Shown here in pieces: positions 59,701-64,000 of a DNA stretch of 64,000 nucleotides. The translations under genes and the position numbers were made by a program. Position 1 is the first letter of the stretch; each line of letters begins with the position of its first letter. Source of the DNA: Phoronis australis. Its lineage: Eukaryota > Phoronida > Phoronidae. Location of the stretch: the NCBI GenBank assembly GCA_002633005.1, contig NMRA01000465.1:222472-286471 (forward strand), written 5' to 3'. The notes below the pieces were generated by a model, which saw nothing but the letters and a program-made list of their open reading frames with translations, was not told the origin of the DNA and searched no databases.

Positions 59701-61987
59701 CGAATATTGTCATACTGATCGGATGTGTTTTGTGCTGTGCGAGTCTCAAGACATCATTAAGGTAACATTTACTGTCATAGTCTTTCACATTGAGGTATTT
59801 GGGCAGCATGCCTTTCCGATTAAAGACCCCTCTTAGACGGTATTCTTTCTGGTAGTGTTGGCCCGGGCATTGTCAGACATGTGGTCACAACAACCAAAAC
59901 GGCAAAAATGTTATAAATATCAAACAAAAAATGAAATAAATCAGTAGCATTGATCGTAATTGAAAGACAGGATAACTTGAAGACCACTATTTCTAAATGA
60001 CTACACAAAGGCCATATTGCCGAGGGTTTCATAGCGACAATGACGCGTTACTTTTTCATAAGTAATTCCAAGAGAACATGTAACTCTTGTTTTATGGGTG
60101 GATACATGTATTAGGAAAGCAATGATGAATAAAGAAACGAAACTTTCTGTGTTTATAAGGCTGCAGGAGTGACCGTGTACAGTGTAGGCCTACACGTATT
60201 ACGCATAAAGGTTGTCAAAATGAAGTATCAGTGAACTTTGATGCAGCCTGAAATTTGGGAAAATCTAAATAATAGAACCCCAAATAATAAAGTGCTTTAT
60301 GTGACTTTTTGCCGATATGAAATGTCTTCCAAGAAATCGGTATTTTGTTAAACTTTAATCAGCATGATGAAATTTGGGCAACTCAATATCGAGTATTTGT
60401 AGCAGGTATTACAACTAACACTCATCATAATAACAAACTTGATTTTGTCAACATGACAACAAGCATAAACATTTTTGTGAATTTGGTATTGCTTGCCACA
60501 CAAACCCGGGTTGCCTTTTCTCATCTACCGTGGATCATGCCCATTTTCCTCGAAGCCATCTGACAACATTACAACAGGCGCCAATTTAATATTCATGCAC
60601 TTGGCTGTTTTCAAAATTTGGTGAAACAAAGTAACGTAAAGTTTGCCTCTGTGGGGTAAATAATTTTATCGATTTTTTTCTTAATTTAACAGCGATATTT
60701 TTAACTCAGTGTTTTTGTCCAAATCTGGAGGCAACTGCTCTTTTGATACTGATACCACTGTAGCAGGTCGAGACAAAGCTTGTATCACTGGAATGGTAAT
60801 GCGGTAATGCGGACATTTCTGACCGAGACTGGCTAAGCGACCCGTAGACGGGGGACAAAAGACAAACGCTAAAAGACTTTTCGAAATACAGGCTCCAAGT
60901 GTGTAGTTCACATGGTGTCTGAACAGATCATAACTAGCTTACAAGAACATGCGGTGCTCAGAAACGTTATAATCAGTGTTTTATTTTTCATTTATTCCGA
61001 AATTTCAAATTGGTACATTTATTATTGTTAGCCAATAAATGTTGTTTTGCGAGTCTCCGAGGCATGTTGTTACTATTATTAGATACATAAGGTTGATTTG
61101 ATAGGTCTGACGAAATAGCACGCCACAAATTGGAAGCAATTTGCTTGGGGCGTTTAGTTTTGTACCACTCTTGTGTTCGTTTTATGGACTCAGGTAAATT
61201 TTATTCGACAGTTGAATTGTTTTGTATGTTGCTCTTTTTCATGCTAATCTGTGAAACAAAGTGGGGGACACCGTCTTAGTTTTCTTCGTTACAGCTACCT
61301 AAACAATGGCATATCTTGCGAAGACGTACTTCAAGTTGTAGATTTTGCATAGTAAACTGACATACCACTACTAATTGAGCGAACGATTGAGCTTCTTTTC
61401 AAGTACCTCCCCTTTCCTGAGAACTTGGACTTGCCTTTGCTTCGGTATGCATATATAATACAGCGCAGTTGGAGCACTGTGTTCTTCCTGGAACATGGTT
61501 CAATCACTGAAGGTTCCTGGAGCGTGGTGCAACAGGTGTGAAGTCAGTGGTTTCCACTATTGTTTTTGTGCTTTTGTCCGCAACAAGGCTCCGCATTCCA
61601 TCATGTAACATGCATATGCAATGTGCGTTAAAAGCAATGATCGCCATGATGGGGAATTATTTCGAGACATGATCTTGCCTCAACACAGGCAGCTCGCTCT
61701 ATTGGTTAATTTGTTTATAATTATAGGCTGTGAAGACGTATGGCACAATGAGACAGAGTGCGTTGCGTGGTCCTCAATGGGCTTATGCCAGCGCTACCCT
61801 ACATGGATGATAGCTAACTGCCGCGCCTCCTGTGGGGCGTGCTCACAACCGTTTTCCTGCAGGAACGTTCACTTGAATGAACAAGATTGCTATGCGTGGG
61901 CCTCTTCAGGCGAATGCACTGCTAACCTCGTGTTCATGTTTAAAAAGTGTCAGTTAGCATGTGGAATGTGTGGGGAGTTTGCACAGC
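36590..61987 (+). CDS. Secreted astacin-type zinc metalloprotease with EGF-like and four or more ShKT domains, 3' end outside window
   Basis: Eleven plus-strand exons chain in phase: 36590-36646, 38386-38598, 38941-39164, 40222-40310, 43621-43820, 52405-52605, 53631-53781, 57025-57147, 58306-58458, 58795-58929 and 61727-61987, about 602 residues. In order they encode a signal peptide, a prodomain of about 160 residues, a furin-like RRLKR site, the M12A catalytic domain with HELGHAMGLAHQHSRPDRD and SVMHF, an EGF-like domain and four six-cysteine ShKT domains. The protein would be secreted and activated by prodomain removal. Two residues depart from the astacin consensus: Gln for Glu after the third zinc His, and Phe for the Met-turn Tyr. 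Coding continues to the right in phase 1. Confidence 0.88.
37030..37281 (+). pseudogene. Non-LTR retrotransposon C-terminal fragment
   Basis: The frame around 37060-37281 includes SEIEDEAHFIFGCEKC, matching the EDExHFxxxC motif near the end of LINE reverse-transcriptase proteins, preceded by a degenerate ILPL-like stretch. It lies in intron 1 of the astacin gene and is truncated at both ends. Confidence 0.7.
38386..38598 (+). CDS. Astacin gene exon 2: prodomain part 1
   Basis: The acceptor CACAAG|ACG (weak) and donor GCC|GTAAGT are phase 0; 71 codons without stop, including MPYRELCTFHQQAVQ and LKKEATRSGG. It carries no recognised motif; inclusion rests on phase and position. Confidence 0.55.
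38941..39164 (+). CDS. Astacin gene exon 3: prodomain part 2
   Basis: The acceptor CAGAG|TTC is phase 0 and the donor GGCGG|GTGAGT is phase 2. It ends with EFVLIELDLKLTVEQTASLF, resembling the pre-cleavage segment of astacin prodomains (acidic residues then LTxEQ), though the usual FxGD aspartate-switch motif is not exact. Confidence 0.7.
39365..39800 (+). repeat. Diverged direct repeat, copy in astacin intron 3
   Basis: Blocks such as GGCTAAAAAGGGTCAAA, AACTACTGAAAAT and GTGCAATACCTC-like text occur in the same order at 41545-41975. Similarity is patchy, perhaps 60-70 percent by eye. Confidence 0.6.
40222..40310 (+). CDS. Astacin gene exon 4: furin site and start of catalytic domain
   Basis: The acceptor CCCGCAG|C is phase 2, matching exon 3, and the donor TGGA|GTAAGT is phase 1. 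It encodes RRLKRASPTKGAALWPDATM then PYTVEGFTW: a proprotein-convertase site followed by the astacin LWPDxxxPY opening. Confidence 0.9.
41545..41975 (+). repeat. Diverged direct repeat, copy in astacin intron 4
   Basis: Partner of 39365-39800, sharing GGACTAAAAAGGGGTAAAA, GGGGACTACCTGAAAT and GTGCAATACCTAGC in order. It may be an old duplication or two members of a dispersed family. Confidence 0.6.
42226..42311. repeat. 42-bp tandem duplication
   Basis: Two head-to-tail units share AACTTTCCGATTCACATTTC with two or three mismatches. It lies in astacin intron 4. Confidence 0.85.
43621..43820 (+). CDS. Astacin gene exon 5: catalytic domain N-terminal half
   Basis: The acceptor CTTCAAG|CT is phase 1 and the donor TAT|GTAAGT is phase 0. 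It encodes AMSEWEAYTCFKF and GGCMSAYGFIKESPQYIDFY, ending HGCRY, with three of the four conserved catalytic-domain cysteines. Confidence 0.92.
44080..44215 (-). mobile_element. hAT-like MITE, family B
   Basis: Inverted relative to 20140-20290, with AAATCTAGAATTTACAAATT and CCCTTTTAAAAAATCCTGG. It ends GTCCACCTCTG, a degraded CAGAGGTGGAC terminus. Confidence 0.65.
45301..46400 (+). pseudogene. Decayed copy of a multicopy invertebrate gene (transposon-associated type)
   Basis: Pieces in different plus-strand frames read in order: APICSMSAARSF, CTFKPADLGKLFDHRLELLD, WIGVYVHSKKFKEYIIEKD, INTSHKKTVSAVVAETVHLQ and FPLYVGLKMHANDHE, then SYYRAMGVREELA. Several frameshifts and stops break them, so no functional product is possible. 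From memory the pattern resembles an abundant unclassified protein family repeated in cnidarian and lancelet genomes; that assignment is not checked. Confidence 0.65.
46385..47062 (-). pseudogene. Inverted partial duplicate of the decayed gene
   Basis: The minus strand reads APICSVSAVRSF, SKYTELDVKAVAK and QCTFKLTDLRKLYDSRLDQL, WVCVYLRTERFKEH, matching the plus-strand copy at 45301-45930 but diverged by about 20-30 percent. The two arms face each other around a centre near 46.2 kb. Confidence 0.75.
47184..47983. repeat. 19-bp satellite array, about 42 copies, nearly homogeneous
   Basis: The unit GTGCTGCCTCCAGAGGCAG repeats almost perfectly for 800 bp; only unit 2 (C to G) and the last two units (GAGGCAG to GAGACAT) differ. 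Each unit contains the near-palindrome CTGCCTC-CA-GAGGCAG, able to form a 7-bp hairpin. Since 19 is not a multiple of three and the unit lacks stops, long open frames appear on both strands and should not be called genes. Confidence 0.98.
47984..48980. other. Region downstream of the satellite
   Basis: Short broken frames (48254-48436, 48715-48978) may be remnants of the same decayed multicopy gene, but I cannot match them to a motif. No functional gene is supported. Confidence 0.35.
49508..50352 (-). pseudogene. Non-LTR retrotransposon reverse-transcriptase C-terminal region, frameshifted
   Basis: Two overlapping minus frames, 50352-49990 and 49993-49508, form one broken protein: MSFKVEKSRSLVI, NPHHTFKIGSEAIPPV, PVEYLGKSY, then KLGLYNKGGAVSLKVT and KWKAAVAVEEAESRLRHKNI. 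The order fits the region after the YADD motif of a LINE ORF2. A frameshift near 49990 and loss of the upstream catalytic part make it inactive. Confidence 0.82.
50481..50986. mobile_element. Insertion of about 506 bp with 5-bp flanking duplication, carrying (CA)n
   Basis: TTGCT occurs at 50476-50480 and again at 50982-50986, and the other copy of the host repeat lacks everything between. The insert holds the CA tract and no coding frame. Its family is unknown. Confidence 0.6.
50640..50707. repeat. (CA)n microsatellite
   Basis: About 30 CA units with CACG at both edges, inside the 506-bp insertion. Confidence 0.98.
52405..52605 (+). CDS. Astacin gene exon 6: zinc-binding motif and Met-turn
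   Basis: The acceptor TTCGTTAG|TTT and donor AGG|GTAAGG are phase 0. It encodes HELGHAMGLAHQHSRPDRD (three zinc histidines, catalytic Glu) and PYDVTSVMHFSKR (Met-turn). Confidence 0.95.
53631..53781 (+). CDS. Astacin gene exon 7: end of catalytic domain
   Basis: The acceptor AACGCAG|GCC is phase 0 and the donor AACA|GTGAGT is phase 1. LSFTDIKEINILYKC is the usual closing LSxxDIxxINxLYxC of astacins, with the fourth conserved cysteine. Confidence 0.92.
54116..54526. mobile_element. Short TTAA-flanked MITE, internally deleted form of the neighbouring element
   Basis: The ends AGGAGAATTCCACCC and its imperfect inverse GATTGGCATTCTCCT are flanked by TTAA (54112-54115 and 54527-54530). Its outer parts match, inverted, the ends of the 54861-56209 element, but the central kilobase is missing. 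Confidence 0.88.
54861..56209 (-). mobile_element. Kolobok-like TTAA element with THAP-like coding fragment
   Basis: TTAA flanks lie at 54857-54860 and 56210-56213 and the ends are AGCAGAATTCCACCC and GGGTGGCATTCTCCT. At 1349 bp it is far shorter than an autonomous transposon. The minus-strand frame starting 157 bp from one end encodes a THAP-like N-terminus, the DNA-binding module of Kolobok and P-type transposases; TTAA duplication favours Kolobok. No catalytic transposase region is present. Confidence 0.82.
55756..56052 (-). pseudogene. THAP-like domain fragment of a transposase
   Basis: The 98-residue frame begins MPLFCGASVPACPN, has ISFFRLQREPKMLRKWLAVV around the conserved Trp, and LSVCGRYFVDSDFF, where C-x2-H of the C2CH zinc site should be. 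The His is replaced by Tyr, so zinc binding is doubtful. The frame ends soon after, without a catalytic domain. Confidence 0.75.
56260..56570. mobile_element. hAT-like MITE, family A
   Basis: It runs from CAGGGGCGGATCCAGAATTT to CCCCTAAATCAGCCACTG, the longest of three family A copies here. An 8-bp target duplication is not clear, suggesting age or imprecise ends. Confidence 0.72.
57025..57147 (+). CDS. Astacin gene exon 8: EGF-like domain
   Basis: The acceptor TTTTGTTAG|AA is phase 1 with a strong pyrimidine tract. It encodes HCSRLPRCTNGGFVDKTCQC then LCPDGNRNC, six cysteines in EGF spacing. The donor ACAA|GTACGC (phase 1) is chosen because it keeps all six; an earlier phase 1 donor at 57099 would lose the last one. 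Confidence 0.8.
58306..58458 (+). CDS. Astacin gene exon 9: ShKT domain 1
   Basis: The acceptor TTTTACAG|AT and donor AAGG|GTAAGT are phase 1. Six cysteines sit as DCKN, QCEKWA, QCQINPIFM, NCMKSCKRC, the ShKT pattern found in secreted proteases and ion-channel-blocking peptides. Here it is an ancillary module of a protease. Confidence 0.92.
58795..58929 (+). CDS. Astacin gene exon 10: ShKT domain 2
   Basis: The acceptor TTTTCAG|GC and donor ACAG|GTGAGA are phase 1. The domain runs from SCSNPLGDEEC through YCNINPVYMLVNCPQACGWC. Confidence 0.92.
58930..61726. other. Astacin intron 10
   Basis: About 2.8 kb between ShKT exons with no further ShKT exon, transposon terminus or RNA gene that I can identify. 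Confidence 0.5.
61727..61987 (+). CDS. Astacin gene exon 11: ShKT domains 3 and 4
   Basis: The acceptor AATTATAG|GC and donor CAGC|GTAAGT are phase 1. Two complete domains share one exon: CEDVWHNETECVAW to CRASCGAC and SCRNVHLNEQDCYAW to CQLACGMC. The coding sequence must continue beyond the right edge. Confidence 0.93.
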
Positions 61988-62834
61988 GTAAGTTTTGATT
62001 TTTTTTCTACTAACATAGCTTTAATGTTTACTGATGATGGAAAAAATAAGCTTTTCATATAAAACGTTGAGTAAAAGACCCTATTTCAATTTGCAAAAGG
62101 TATCAAATTTTTGACTTTTAAAATATTAAATATCTTTCTAATTAAGCGTTCCATTTACCAAAATACTTCCAATACTGGTTGTGAATTGCGAAACCATCCG
62201 AAAACGTCCTAATCTATTCCTTGAAATTATTATTTTGAATGTAATTCTTCGTCCAGACGAATGTGCCGGTGCTAGAGGGTCAGAATACATGGACAAGTTT
62301 TGAGAATAAAATTGCATGCGCTTGTTTGGTAGCAAGATAGTGTCACGAACTTACGAAGCCAGGAACAGGGTCAGGGGCCCCTGCTTTGTTGTTACAGCCC
62401 CAGAAATCCTTTTGCATTATATACAGGTTCTCATTTATAAGTAAGACTGAGCTCAGGGGACCTCTAGACACCTCTGTGCAATGCTCAACTGTCAGCCAGT
62501 AAAACCAGGATTCAAAACACGGGTTTCCCAAACGGGATTCCGGAGCTCAAACCACTGATAACACCGTTTGCTTCAGAATTCAATCTGACGAGCAAGAAAC
62601 GTTTAACCTTGCTGGATTGGTCCAGTGTACCCTATAGTTGGGTGGCAACCGTTTTCAGTTCGTTTGTCATACATGGTCGCGTAACACATACAAAATGGTT
62701 TTCAAATTCCTCGGTGAATATACCTGGAACCTACATGTGGGCGAGGCTTTTTTTTAGAAAATGCGGGGCATACTTTAGTCATTTAGACAACAACCATAGA
62801 ACTGTAGCCCTAAAAATTTAACTCCCGTACGCGA

Positions 62835-63180
62835 CCCATAACTGGAGCTTGCGACCCCGAGACTAGCCGCGAGAGTTTGCGCTGAGGATTTCCGGCTGCC
62901 TGCTCGAATGAGTTTTTACAGAAAATTATAGTTATCAAATCCAGCCTGATTGCATTTTCTATTTTCATTTTGTTATTATTGTTCATCAAGCGTGACTCTT
63001 GATGTTCGTTTCCATACAATAAGCAATTTCTCGACAAAATCCAGTATTTCGTGTTGTTGACAGCATGCAGTTTATTTGGCAGTTGTCCCACTTTTGGCAG
63101 ACCGTCCCACTACTTTATTTTTTCCGCCATTCCGCCACACTGTTTAAATGTCCCGCTTTTTGACATACGGACAAACTGAC
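62835..63180 (-). repeat. Dispersed repeat, uninterrupted copy
   Basis: Inverted relative to 50345-51160 and lacking the 506-bp insertion. It ends against the palindrome at 63187. Confidence 0.75.
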
Positions 63181-63186
63181 ATATAT

Positions 63187-63350
63187 ATAGATTATTACAT
63201 GGCGAAGTCGTTATCCCCCGTTATCTAGAGCCCGAGTGGATTTTGGAGAATTATCGCCCGAGGGGCGTTAGACCCGAGAGTGATAATTCTCCAAAATCCA
63301 CGAGGGCTCTAGATAAGAGGGATAACGGCTGAGAACATGTAATAATCTAT
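63187..63350. repeat. 164-bp near-perfect palindrome
   Basis: Arms of about 78 bp begin ATAGATTATTACATG and end with its inverse CATGTAATAATCTAT; GATTTTGGAGAATTATC lies on one side and GATAATTCTCCAAAATC on the other of a centre near 63268. It looks like a foldback element or a head-to-head junction of one repeat. Confidence 0.88.
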
Positions 63351-63780
63351 TTATACCACATACTAAACGAGGAACATTGCAATGAATCGATTTACCTTTC
63401 CTGACTCTTCACGGCTTTGTAACTACTTTCTATGTCAGAGACCCGGGGTCGGAGGTCGTGACCTTTTAAGAAAAGCCGGGCTATTTTTGTCAAATAATGC
63501 TTTTACTCAAAACCAATTGAAAACTTAAATATAATAGAAATAAATTGAATTTATAAATTAAGGTTTACCAACTATTATAGCTTAAAACACGTTATTTTCG
63601 TGCTAAGTTTCGACCAGGAAATTATCGTCTGCTAAAGTAGGTTACCACTGGTAACTGAATATAATTCTAAAGTCAAAGGTCCTGACGACACGATACCCGC
63701 ATTCAAACTGTAGATCGGTGATTTACAAGTAAGAGGACATGAGATAAAATTTTCACTGAATTAAGATATCATTTTTATGG
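63275..63780 (-). repeat. Long dispersed repeat, copy 2
   Basis: Inverted copy of 35700-36186, some 27 kb away, sharing the palindrome arm, the GACCCGGGGTCGGAGGTCGT block and the tail near GATCGGTGATTTAC. Identity is about 80-85 percent by eye. Confidence 0.85.
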
Positions 63781-63901
63781 AAATTATGTGTCTTATTTTT
63801 CGTAGCGTATTAGTACAGTACAATGCGGTTTGTTGAACATGCGATTATTGCGCGTGCTCATTTAAGTATTCTATTTTCACTCTTGATGACGTCAGTCGCT
63901 G

Positions 63902-63962
63902 CATGGTGTAGTGGTAAAGTCGGCGACCAGCAATTTCAAGGTACCAGTTTCCCGCCAAATCG
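63902..63962 (+). other. Possible tRNA-like A box (SINE head or tRNA relic)
   Basis: TGGTGTAGTGGTAAAGTCGG resembles a pol III A box, with a poor B-box-like GGTACCAGTTTCCC about 30 bp later. A cloverleaf cannot be completed convincingly. Confidence 0.2.
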
Positions 63963-64000
63963 TTATCTCACTAGTGAGACAACTTTATGGGTTATTACAC

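Noticed and set aside
63902-63962. Functional tRNA gene
   Set aside because: Only an A-box-like stretch is visible; stems and T-loop do not form, so only a weak SINE-like note was kept.

Overview
The window looks like nuclear DNA of an invertebrate animal, most likely a marine deuterostome such as a lancelet or hemichordate, though the species cannot be fixed from the sequence. It is AT-rich, with short phase-matched exons bounded by GT/AG sites, long introns full of small inverted-repeat transposons, non-LTR retrotransposon fragments, microsatellites and one assembly gap. There are no bacterial-type operons, CRISPR arrays or convincing RNA genes.

Four protein genes can be rebuilt by chaining exons whose splice phases agree. 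(1) Minus strand, 18868 down to 52 and beyond the left edge: a secreted protein with a signal peptide followed by many cysteine-rich GCC2/GCC3 (ephrin-receptor-like) repeats, 12 exons, about 541 residues seen. (2) Minus strand, 27866 to 21700: a complete five-exon secreted protein of 207 residues whose layout resembles BRICHOS/gastrokine-like proteins but lacks one expected cysteine. (3) Minus strand, 33651 to 31525: a 708-residue multi-pass membrane protein in one coding exon, with no recognised family. (4) Plus strand, 36590 to 61987 and beyond the right edge: a secreted astacin-type metalloprotease with prodomain, furin-like site, catalytic domain, EGF-like domain and at least four ShKT domains, 11 exons.

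Region by region: 1-18.9 kb is gene 1 with introns holding an 18-bp tandem array, a 42-bp minisatellite and several miniature inverted-repeat elements, two of which end close to splice donors. 18.9-21.7 kb is an intergenic stretch with hAT-like scraps and a (CA)n tract. 21.7-27.9 kb is gene 2; its first intron carries a non-LTR reverse-transcriptase fragment between two direct copies of another repeat. 27.9-31.5 kb holds a TTAA-flanked transposon whose interior is the assembly gap. 31.5-33.9 kb is gene 3. 33.9-36.6 kb is intergenic with a foldback repeat and one arm of a long dispersed repeat. 36.6-62 kb is gene 4; its introns hold LINE fragments, a decayed multicopy gene with an inverted partial duplicate, a nearly homogeneous 19-bp satellite, and two related TTAA-flanked elements, one encoding a THAP-like fragment (Kolobok-like). 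62-64 kb holds further dispersed repeats and a 164-bp palindrome.

Three of the four genes encode secreted products, two of them cysteine-rich, but nothing in the sequence shows that they act together. Assignments rest on motif and phase reading by eye; no database search was possible.
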